From the NCBI RefSeq assembly GCF_000003815.2, contig NC_049997.1:9815249-9878766 (forward strand): 63,518 nt of DNA. The letters run 5' to 3'. Made by a program: the position numbers and the translations under genes. A model generated the notes under the pieces. That model saw only the letters and a list, made by a program, of their open reading frames with translations, ran no database searches and was not told the origin of the DNA. How positions within the stretch are numbered: the first letter of the stretch is position 1; each line of letters starts with the position of its first letter. Below, in pieces: positions 40,112 through 52,100 of the stretch. The DNA is from Branchiostoma floridae. Taxonomy: Eukaryota; Chordata; Leptocardii; Amphioxiformes; Branchiostomatidae.

Positions 40112-43100
40112 ATACAAGGTAAAATCTCTTTTTACCCACCTAACTCCTCAAGGGATGGTACTCCGAATTTCTCATCATGGTCATCTCTGATGGGTGTGGT
40201 CAGATTGTCCACTGTACTTGCTGTGATGGAGTCTACTGGCTGGTCTGGAGGGTCCATCTTGGACAGGATGGCCTGGAACCGCTTGTAGGTCAGCGGTGGC
40301 TGCCCACCGTTCACATCAATGATGCTGAGCAGGGGAAAGAACAATGATAGGAACTTAACTTGCAAGTTTATGCATGAAGGATACTTATGGATGCTACATC
40401 AGTGCCAAAGGTGAACTCAAAATAAATTCCCTAAAGAATTAGCGCAACAACCGCCGTACTATAATGTAGCTGTATATACAAATGCAGATTGTCATTAGCT
40501 ACATTGACTGTTACTACCTATAAAGTATAAAAGAAAAAATAGCAATGGTTCCAGAACTATTTTAGTATGATCTAAAATTCCTAAATTCGGATTGGTGCAG
40601 GTAAAATTTGTCCGGTGCAGGTAATTTTCAATGTTACCTGCACCAGTGCAGGTATGCAGAAAAAAGTATTTCGAGCCCTGCTTGTCAAAAAGCTGGTGAC
40701 AAAAACTACTTTCATCAAAGGTAAAGTGGCAGTACTGTCTGCATAATTGGCTACATGTACTTGGAGGAACAGTAATCCAGGAAATGAAGTCTGCTTATCG
40801 AATATGACGCCTACTCAATCAATTTTCTTGATAAAAACCCGGTGGCAGCTACACAGCTAATAACCAGCTCATCTAAGAAATTCCCTGCTTCTGAACACAA
40901 TTCTTAATAGGCCAGGAAACAGATAGCACTTCCTGCCACTTAGCACAATAACAAGTACCGCTAGCAGTGTAAGGTACGATTTAGACACAGTTTTCCCCGA
41001 TATCTGCCAGCCGACAACCTCTCGCCGACAGCCTTTTTCAGCGTCTAGATGGAACTGCAATATCGCCATTACGATATCCGGAGTATTCGTCCGATAGCTT
41101 AGCAGGGGTCCCCGACAACTTCCAGCCAACGTTCCAGATCCCTCCCGACATCTCCACAGATATCGGTAAAAACTATGTCTAAATTGGGCCTAAGAAATTC
41201 CCTGCTTCTGAACACAATAGGCCAGGAAACAGAGAGCACTTCCTGTCACTAACAAAATAACAAGTACCGTTAGCAGTGTAAGGCACGATCTAGACACAGT
41301 TTTTCCCAATATCTGCGAGCCAACAACCTCTCGCCAACAGCTTTTTTTCAGCGTCTAGATGGAACTGCAATATCGCCATAAAGATATCGGCAGAATTTCT
41401 CCCGAAAGGTCCGGAGTATTCGCCCGATAGCTTAGCAGGGGTCCCGATAGCTAAGCAAGGGTCCCCGACAACTTCCGCGTGCATGTAGATGCGTCCCAAC
41501 GTTCCAGATCCCTCCCGACATCTCCACAGATATTGGTAAAAACTGTGTCTAGATTGGGCCTAAATGTAATATGGAACAAAGTCTTCCTCTTTGCTAACCT
41601 TTAAAACGCATAATTATGACTGAAGTAGTCAAAGAAATCGACAAAAGGCCAACCCAATTTTAGGTGCAGCATTTACTAAATAGGTTTGCTGCTGTTTGCT
41701 TTGGAATATCCCGCAATATTTTGTTTGCATTGAGCTATTTGTTTTTCATAATGACATTGCAGCTGCCTCCTGGACCAGTCCCGGGAAGGAAATTTGTCTG
41801 ATGGTAAGGACAAAAAATTCACCTCAGCCATCCCCCCAAGAATTGAGGACTTTGTGATAACTCCATGGCATAAAATTAATGAAAATTGTGTTTTCCTAAG
41901 CACAAAAAATGACAGATTTTAATAAGGAAAATTAACAACATGAGCTCCAAAACATTGAATGGGATGAAAAATTCAAAGCTGAAGACAGCCCTGGCAACAT
42001 TACAGGGCAATGACCCTAATTGACGTAGCTGCAGAAGGCCCAAAACGAGTCCATACAGTATTTTAGCCAATTTTCTACTTGTATCAGGAAAATGTAAGAA
42101 ACATTTCATATTGGTAAGACAGTGTAGGGTGCAGACGTTCAGATTAGGCAAAAAAAAAGGGGTTTTGGTTTATTTTTTTAGCCTTTTTTAGACTTTTGGA
42201 CACTTGAGATATCGGGCTGCTGTGTGGGGTGACCTGGAATGTTCACTGATGAGATCATGACACCCTGAACTTGCCTATTTTTACATCATCGCCAATACAG
42301 ATTTCCATTCGTGTTCACTGGCCTACACTGGGTACTACTTACTCTTGCAATTTGTACAGGGTGTCCAAAATATTGAATAATGGGATGAAAAAATTCAAAG
42401 CTGGAGGCAGCCCTGGCAACATTTCACTGGGTACTACTTACTCTAGCCTGATTAAATCTCGCTAATAGCAGCCCGCCAAACATCCGAGGGGCCACTTACA
42501 GCCCTGGACGGCGGAGTTTGTGTTACACAGACTATACTTACTCTTGCAATTTGTACAGGGTGTGTGATGTCCGCAAGATGACCTTGACTCCGGCCTCCTT
42601 TGCCAGTTTCATCACCGCCATGTCGCGTTCGCGACCAAACGGCTCCGAGTCCTCCTCAAACGAAAGACAGGAAACCTTCCACTCCTGCGGACGTAAAGCA
42701 AGACGTGATGAGAACATGAAAACAACTTCTGTGTGGGGGATCCTGACAACGTTTTGACAGGTAAGCCGAGAGGCTCACTGGGTGTCACGCACCATAAAAA
42801 AGGAAAGTGATCTCGATCCAGTTTTAGCTCACTGAAGAGCTAGTCTTCCACTGGTCGTGACAGAGAGGACAGACGTTATGTACAGTATTTACAGGTTCAT
42901 TGTACCGGGGAAATTCCCCTAGCTCTTTTTTTCGACAAGCACAATGAACAGTGGACCACGGCTTAACATCCTGTCCTAAGGACTGCAACCCTTTCCGGTA
43001 GCATGCATGTCGGGTGAGCGACACAGCCTGAATCGAACTCATCGCTTCTAGTTCCAGAGGCAGGGCCGCTAACCACTGGACTACGCGCGCTACCATAAAG

Positions 43101-46100
43101 TCGTGTAGAGCGTCTTTCCCTGGGGCGCAATGCCTGAGGCATGGTGAGGATCTAACTCAGAACCTGCTGGAGCCAAACCCAATGCTCTACCAGTTAAGCT
43201 ATGCCCACAATGTCACCTGGCTATGTTTGATAATAAATTAATAGAGTGGCAGTGCAGCTGCTTCGGAAGGGCAGCCAACTCTTATTGTTGAATTAAAGCA
43301 GGCTGCTAAGATTAACAGTGAATCGTGGATTAGAACACCTCGCTTTGTCTAACACTAAGTAAGACACTAAAAGAGCATGCAGACACCAGAAAATTCTTTC
43401 CCGACATATATAAATGTAGCATTATATATATATGATTTATCAATAAGTTCTAAAGTGTCCAGGAATAAAACCTACCTTGAACAGTCGTGGAAACACATCT
43501 GTGGGCTGACCTCTGATGACGTAGAGTCGTGAATTTAGTTTCCGCAGACTCGCATCGAGGTCTTCCAGGCACTGCAAGAGAAATCTGGAAACAAAAGAAA
43601 AAGAAAAACATGAGTATACCAGTGCAATGGCCTAGTGGGTAGAGTGTTCGCCTTACATTTGTTAGGTCGTGAGTGCAATCCCCAGCCGAGTCACACCAAA
43701 GACTTTTAAAATGGTACACGCTGCTTTGTAGATTCTTAGCACTCAGCATTAATTAGAAAGAGTATGGGAGTTAAATCTAAACACACAGCACTACCAGTGG
43801 ACTAGCCCACTGTTGTAGTCACTTGCACAGATTTGTGGCCCAAGGGCTACAGAAATGGAGATGGGCGCCATACCAACACATCTGTCAGTGTTACAGACGT
43901 AGGGGCAACTTTTTTTTATATCAGAAGTCTTGACATGAGGCACTAATTCATTTCGGACTGCCTAACTGTGACGAAAGTAGCCATTACTACTGACGCAAGC
44001 ACTTTAAATGGCACTCTAATTTCGCCACAGGCATCACTTTGGTTCTATCTAGCAGGCGTTTTGCAACATTTTGACTTGCCACTTACACGGAATACAGCAC
44101 TCCTGTTTCAAACTAAAATTTGAATCTTGTGACTTTGCACATGTTGCCCTTCAAAAAGAGCTAGGTAATCAGTCCTACATTACAAACGATATCATTAACC
44201 GTTAGATATTTTCCTGCGCAAATCCTGTCTCTAGTAATACTCAGTATCAAAAGTGAAGAATTAACCGTAGGTACCATACTGAGCATACTCTGTGACGTAT
44301 TTATGGTTTTTACGTTGAATTGGGATGTGATGAGTTTTTTCATCGAATGTGACAGGCTGTTGTATACACCACACATAATACGGCAATCGATCACATCTGT
44401 AAGTTCCGAGGTTCTATCAGCGTACAAAATACTCACTTGCCCACTTGCACATTGCAACCACTTTTTGCTTGGTGCAACTTACTTCTGAACTCAGGTTGCA
44501 CAGGATGCAACTTAGATTTAGAGCCTCAGAACTCAATTTTGTTGTCAATGGAATTGGAAGGAATAAATGAGCCAAGGCAGCTCCCTTTCATATCAGCCAA
44601 ACATGTATGTATTGTACCTTTTTTTTTTTCAGAAATTAGTGAATTGTAGGTGGTGAAACTTGAAATTCAGTTGTGCAACCTAGTATTTGTCCCAGGTTGC
44701 ACACTGTGCACACTGTGAAACCTGGCTGAGGAAAGTATTTTGTACACTGTTCTATGTATGCCGATGATATGGAGAGTCTTAGACAGACAAACAACGGCAA
44801 ACAGGAAAGAAAACGAAGCCCTAATATTACTGATTGCTTACCAGGACAAAGTATGTACTTGTTCATTATAATATTGGTACTAACCAAAGCAATATGCTAG
44901 GAAGCCAGAGTCTAACATCTGCTTAGGGATTCCTCTACCGTGACAGCTGTTCTATACATCAGACAATGCATAACCCATATCTGCTTGGAGATGAGCTAAT
45001 TATCAAACCCCCCAAACCAAGGACATTATATAGAAACCACATGGTCTGTTCTGCAATACCAGGAAGATAGGAGTGATTTCTGAAATTATCGAATATAAAA
45101 ACAGCTACTGCAAAAAAAAACAATGTACATCATTGCGCAACTGCATGCAGACGACATGCCAAACTACAAATGCAGCAATTTGGTATAACATGTTCATTTT
45201 CAAATCGGTCCAACATTCGGTCAACCGATTTTTTTAATGTCCAGTCTTTCTGAGCCAGCCCAACAAGAAAAAACAGTTTTGTACCGGTACCAACCCCTAG
45301 TCCATACCAATGACAGGGGTACTGGAGTCAGTACCAAGGACAGGAAGACATGGTCAGTACAAGGGACAAGGAAACAAAGTCTGTACTAGGAACAGGGAAA
45401 TATAGTCAGTACCAGGGACAGGGAAACAAAGTCAGCACCAAGGACAGGGAAACACAGTCAGCACCAGGGACAGGGACAATGCATATGTTATGAGGACACA
45501 TGGGACCTTAAAAGTTCTAAAAATGTGCAGCTTAATGAGAAAAGTTACATATAAATAAATGGCCTCTTATAGAAGTAGCATTAAGTTTCTTTGCTCACCC
45601 TTCAAGCACAAATGGTTCAGAAGAGCTTTTCTTTTAGCTCTTCTTTTTGCATCTTAGCTTCATATTTCCAAAACGATACAAAAGACAGTTATCACCATTT
45701 GTAAGATTTTTATAGAACTTCAAGTCCCTAAGGTTAGCTTCCTTTCTAGCCCTTTCTTCTCTTTTAGTACTGGTTGCCTTATTCAGAATGAAGCATTGTA
45801 GCTTCATGTTTCCAAAAAGAGAAAAATAGTGATAACGATTACCCCAGGAAAGTTCTTTTAAATATAGCAAGGGAATGAAAAGCTTCAGAAGTCAAGGAAA
45901 ACAATACTCCCACAAAAAAGTTGCTGGCTCTTAAAGAAAGCGAGCCGGCAGTGAGGTTTTTTATAAAAGTCCCTAAGGTTAGCTTCCCTTCTAGCCCTTT
46001 CTTCTCTTTTACTTATTGCCTTATTTAGAATGAAGCATTGTAGCTTCTTGTTTGCAAAAAGAGAAAAATAGTGATAATGATTACCCCAGGAAAGTTCTTT

Positions 46101-49100
46101 TAAAAATAGCAAAGGGTTGAAAAGCTTCACAAGTCAAGGAAAACAATACTCCCACAAAAAAGTTGCTGGCTCTTAAAGAAAGCGAGCCGGTAGTGAGGTT
46201 TTTTATAAAAGTCCCTAAGGTTAGCTTCCCTTCTAGCCCTTTCTTCTCTTTTACTTATTGCCTTATTTAGAATGAAGCATTGTAGCTTCTTGTTTGCAAA
46301 AAGAGAAAAATAGTGATAATGATTACCCCAGGAAAGTTCTTTTAAAGATAGCAAGGGAATGAAAAGCTTCAGAACTCAAGGAAAACAATACTCCCACGAA
46401 AAAGTTGCTGGCTCTTAAAGAAAGCGAAGGTGAAGAGAATAAAGCTGAGTCAGCTCCCATTGCACAATGGCTCTCTATATATCACAGATACTCTATATAG
46501 TGTACCTTCATCATCGTCATACCTATCAATGGTGATTGCCTAAGTAAGGTTGTGATTTAAGACATTAGAATTCAATACAAAAATCAGTTCAATTTCTACT
46601 GAACCATTACACTGAACAAAGAAGAACAGTGTTTGCTACCTGTTCTTACATCAACTAATGTCTAAAACTTTGATCTGAAATACATTAAGTCTGTTTGACT
46701 TTCATTGCTCAGATGTCAGATAGGAAACGTCCCTTGCCGGCAGTAGACCCCCAAAAAGGCTAGGGTCGTCAGGTTTCTACTGGGTCGGTTGAGTCACCAG
46801 AATCATTCTTTCCTGGTCATTATCACAACATACTGCCAGAGAATGAAATACTTTTACCACTCAGACGACAGATGCAAAATTTGTCCCTGGCCACTGGTAG
46901 ACCCTCCCAAAAAGCTAGGGTGAGCAGGTTTTTGCTTGGTCAGTCAAGTAACCGAAAACATTTTTTCCTAGTCATTGTCAACATGCTCCCGCGTACTCTT
47001 TACTGCATAGAGGCCTAGCATCTTGCTTTCTGACTTGCAACGGGTGGAACAAAAATAAGCTATTAGACCTCATCATTCTGTATCAAGTACATTAGAGAGG
47101 TAGACATTTTATCCTTGAACCTGGGCTCCATCTCTGGGAATAACACTTTGGCGCTGTTGAAGGGCTGCCTGTCCGTCGTTACCATGGTACCTGCCAGCTC
47201 TCTAAAAGCATAAGCACCCATGGGAACCCCTACATCAGTGAAGATATCACTCTACAGGTGCAAAGACAAAAACGGATCGCCTTGGCACAGGGCTGTGCAA
47301 GTTTTTTTCAAATATCACTTGTCCTATCAAGCAAATACATAAAAAATATACACTGAATCAACTTTTCACTTTTCACTTATTATTTTCTGTGTTGACCAAT
47401 GCTTGATGCCATGACTGTGAAAAGTAACAAGTATATCGCTTGCCCGATCAGCACTTTTACTTGCCCAGGACTTGTCCAACCATGCAGTATGAGGTCTGCT
47501 ACTTCACCTTTGTTACTTTTCTTGTAGGGCTATACCAAAATGAGCCCGGGGAGAGGCAGGAATGAGAAAAAAATGTTGCTAGGGGTCTCTGACCACTTCA
47601 AACGGAGACTTACAAAGTAAATTCAGCTGGAGTATTAGTAATACTGCAAACTTCCTCCTTATTCACTTTTTCAATAGAAAACAAGACAATGAAATGATAA
47701 TATTAATACAATCCCTCTTCCTGTCATCCATAAGGCCTAGGAAAAAAAATGTTGTGTTTCCTGTTTCAGTCCTGAAAAAATTAGGGTCGGTAGGTAGGGA
47801 TTATCTTTTTTTTTCTTGTATTTTTTTTTAGGCTGGCCAAAATTCTAGTGATACATATTTACAATACAGTTGAACAAAGTAAACTGAAATGTATGATGAC
47901 ACTTGTCTTTCAATGTCAAACTTTAATTTTGTGCATGATAGATACATTTATCCTTCATTAGATGGGACAAGCAGTGTTTTACTTCAATAGGAAGCAGGCC
48001 AAATAAAAATTCTAACTGGAAGCTATGTGACTCCACTGCCCACCCAAAAAAAAAGTCTAGGGTCGGCAGGTTTTTTTAGGGTAGGTAGGGAAACAGGAAA
48101 CACAACATTTTTTTTCCTAGGCCTAAGGCCACACCAATTTAATTTCTTGGTTCACGGATTTTTTCATGAAAAATATGGAGCGAAGGGGCGAAATAAAAAT
48201 AAAAATTGTAAAATGGTTGGGGTAAAGGTTACGGCTAATCCAAAACATAAAGAAAAAAAGTTTTCAGCTTGAAAAAAGTACAAAAACACTATTATTGTAC
48301 AGTAACAGCACCTGTACCCACACTTTAAGGAGCTTATAATATAAAGGCCAATTTGCTACACCAGAAAGTTGGTGAATGGTTTCAGTAATGGTGAAAATTT
48401 GCTGAATGGTAATTTTTATTTTCATTTTTTTTCCCCAAAAATAGGAGCGAGCGAATCCGTGAACCAAGAAATTAAATTGGTGTGGCCTAAGAAACAATTT
48501 TCTCTAAGCACAATGACATATACCAGGAAGTGCAAAGGAAGTACACAATTACAAAACTTCCTGTTTTGTACCTTTCTAGGAACTTCTACCTAAAATCTCG
48601 ATTTTGCAAAAGACAGGCTGCTAGTTCTAATAGCAAGGAGTGTAAATCACGTGAAAAAAAAGATCAATATTTGCTCCTTCTCAGAGCAGACAGTAAACAC
48701 TGCAGTGGTCTGAACTCGGACTTTGTACCTGTTCACGCCGTAAAACGCTGATATTCACGTGTACCATTGCTGTTGTATGGGTGTTACCTTCATGAAGGCC
48801 GACCTTACACAACTGCACTCAGGTCAGCTTGAACTTTGTTATACACACATTGTACAAACTGGTTTTACTCGCGTGCAGAATAGCTGACAAGAAAAACAGG
48901 TTCAAGTGCACGCCGGCTTAAAACACATTTTGAATATTTATCTACAGCTAAAATATCATTTCAAGGTGTTACAAAGAATTGAAACTGTTTCCTGGTTTTC
49001 TGTATACAAACTATGAGCCTGATCTTTTCTTTGCAACTAAAAGCTAAGCAGTGACCTTTGAAAAAATGTCAGAAATACTAGTAGCTTTTAAACTGTATGC

Positions 49101-52100
49101 TCAGTATACCTTCCTCACCTAAGCTACAGTCTGTAAGCAAATCTTAAAAGAAATGTCAACGGTAAGGAAGGATCCAAAAGAAAAAAGTAATGCACACTGG
49201 GCTTTAAACCATTACATAAAAACTATTTTAGTTGACATTCTTTCTGATAAGGTCATACCAGTTTATTTTCTTTTTTCCTTTGCCAAGGAGGTTATGTTTT
49301 CAGAGAAGTTTTTGTGTGTGGGTGTCCTTGTTGCCAGCATAACTCTAGAAGGTGTTAATATGTTTTTGATATTTGTTCAAGTTGAATAATAGGCTCCCTA
49401 GCAGTTATCTACATTACTGCACCAGAATTTTCTATTTTGATATCAGCTATGTTACAGCTCAACTCAACAAGCAACAGCTTCAAGAACTGGAATTGATTCT
49501 GCTCAACCAAGATTTTTACCTGATGTCGTTTTACTCGAATACCGTACTAGGGATTGGTAAAATCTGGTCTATGTGAACAGACAACATTCTTAAGTCACTA
49601 TATGAGTGAGTAGTATATCTGGTTCTTATTATAAGTCACCACCGTCCCCTTGTGACAAGTGGTCACATTGGCCCACTTGTCACATCGGCCAGCTGGTTCT
49701 TAAATAATGTGTAGGTGGATCACCTGCAGCTGGTTACTGGTAAAGGTTTGACCACACCGCTGAATCTAAAAAAGCAGTAAGGAAACTTGCTACCTATGAG
49801 TGACTATGTGCCATTAGGCTTTACGGTCCCCTAGGGAGACCCTAACCTTTACCTTTGATTACTCAACAGAAACAGGCACGCACGTCACATTTCATGTCTG
49901 CCGGCACCATTCAGATGTTGATAACAGGATAAATAACAGTTAAGTGACGGCTTTGGCATGGCCGTGCTGAACCCACGTGGCAAATCTGGTGCGCCACTCA
50001 GGCTATGCACCCGTGGGCGACTTGGGTCAAGACAGAGCTAAATTTAGCTTTTAATTTACCCACACAAATCTGATTTGTCAGAACATTGGAGCCCTTATTC
50101 ATTTTAGACCACATCAGAAAGCACATCTATCTCCTTTCATCTCCTTTCAATTTTCATACTCACTTGCACGAGCTAATATGAAATTCTATCTCCATATTTC
50201 TTGTCATAAATTTTTCTGCCAGGACTCAAATTAACATGTTTCAGTTTCAATCAGTTTCTGAGATACCTATCGTTAAGAATCAACGTCTGAAAATGCGGAA
50301 AATCTCACTTTGATGTAAAATTATTGTGTAATGATGATTCTAAAAACTCCCTACATGCTAGAGTCTCGATATATATAATAGTAGTACTAAACACAAAATT
50401 TTATGTGTGTTTTTGTTTGTTTGTTTGGTTCATATAATTTCATCCATATGGCAAGCTGTAGCACCTGATCTCCAGGGTCTACAGGCTAGTTCTTCGACTC
50501 CAGTGCCAAGATGCACCAGCGAAGAAATTTTACCTGATACAGTCAGGTCGCGTTCGCCTTATGTAAGACACACACAGCTAAACATTTCTACAAATCTTTG
50601 TACTTTGTCCAGCGCATATTTGGTTGGGTCAGCCTACACTAGAATCCAGGAGGGTAAACACATGAAACACTAGGGCAACATAACACAGTGGGACTGCCTT
50701 CTCCCCGCTTAATATTCAATCAAAATCAAATAATCATGAGGCAGTCACATAGAAGGCACACTTTTAGGTAAAAATATGTACCCAAACTGGACATTATTCC
50801 TAAAAAGAAACAACGAACACCCCTACAAGTGGTCCAGTCCAAACTGGCACCTTATATAAGCCAGATTTTCTAGGTCAGCCTGACCCTTAGTCGACAACAA
50901 GTATATGCAAATTAGGAAGACCTGCTCAACATGTTGCTGAACAAAAGAAGGAAAAAAACATCCCTTTTTGATTACTATTGACCCTGAGAAAATCTTCAGA
51001 ACATACAGAAAGATGTTGCATAGTGTACAAAAGGATAAGTCAGGGGAAATGTGTTGTTAGAGATTTTCTATGGTATGAACCATAATTATGGACAAGTATT
51101 TTGCATACAGCAGGTCAACACGACCTATTTTCCAATAACCCATGGCCCAACACCTGCCCTTTTTGGGTAAACAACATCAGGTGATTGCTGGCAAGAATGC
51201 TCTCAATTAGATATCGTAATTAGATATGCTCACAAAGAATCCAAACAAATATAATTTCTAGGTAGATGTTTTCCAGAATTCATGGGCAATGTCCATGTAT
51301 ACATACTTAGGGCTATACACTAAGCTTGTCCTGGCACCAAAAAATGAGACAAACTAAATAGCATACTGAGATAAGAAGCTTTAGGTAACGTGAAAAGAAG
51401 TGTTACTTGCAGTGCAAAACACACATTCAAAACGTAACCCTAAATAGCTCACTTCCTTCTGAACAAGAAAAACAAAATTGTGAACCAGAGCCACATGCGG
51501 AAAAGAAGAGATTGTGTGCTGCCGATAATTTCTTTTGTCTCGATCTGCAACTGCAAGCGATTAAAATCTTCACCTTCTAACTTCCTTGCCTGGGGAATAT
51601 ATACATGAAATCTCCAAGACTTAGCCCACACAGCAATAGATAAGGTTGTTGATCCCTTCCTGAGTATCAAGACTTCCACTTGGCAGCACTTGAATATGCC
51701 TGGGATGTTCACATATCACGTAGGCACAGGCTGAAGCAAAAGCCGACCCTTCAACTAACAGCAGCTCAGCAAGAATGAATTTTTTAGTTAGTAATTTTAC
51801 TGTAATTCACTGACCATCTCATGAATATCTAGTACTGTTGCATTTCAATATTCCCCGCATGTTCACATATCACATACTCACAGGTGAAGGAAAGCCGATC
51901 ATTTGACTAACAGCAAGAATGAATTTCTAATGCCATTCACAGACTTTCTTATGAATATCAGAACTGGCACTTTCCTGTATCACCTACGCACAGGATCGAG
52001 CAAAAGCCAATCTAACAACTGCTCAGCAAGAATGAATTTCTACTGCCATTCACACACTTTCTCATGGCTGGCACTCACATATAATGTATGTACGCGCTGA

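Larger units (their letters stand above)
40873..41563. repeat. Tandem duplication that copied a MITE
   Basis: AAGAAATTCCCTGCTTCTGA through GCAGTGTAAGG occurs at ~40876 and ~41192, each followed by a copy of the same MITE. CRY intron 3. Confidence 0.8.

Noticed and set aside
39971-40288. 105-codon plus ORF
   Set aside because: Antisense of CRY exon 4 joined to translation of the TG repeat (VCVCVC).
43138-43206. Functional tRNA gene
   Set aside because: B box damaged and arms poorly paired; treated as pseudogene or SINE head.
45634-46354. Three similar minus ORFs with KELSWGN
   Set aside because: They follow the 242-bp tandem unit; similarity among them comes from the repeat, and no known protein fits.
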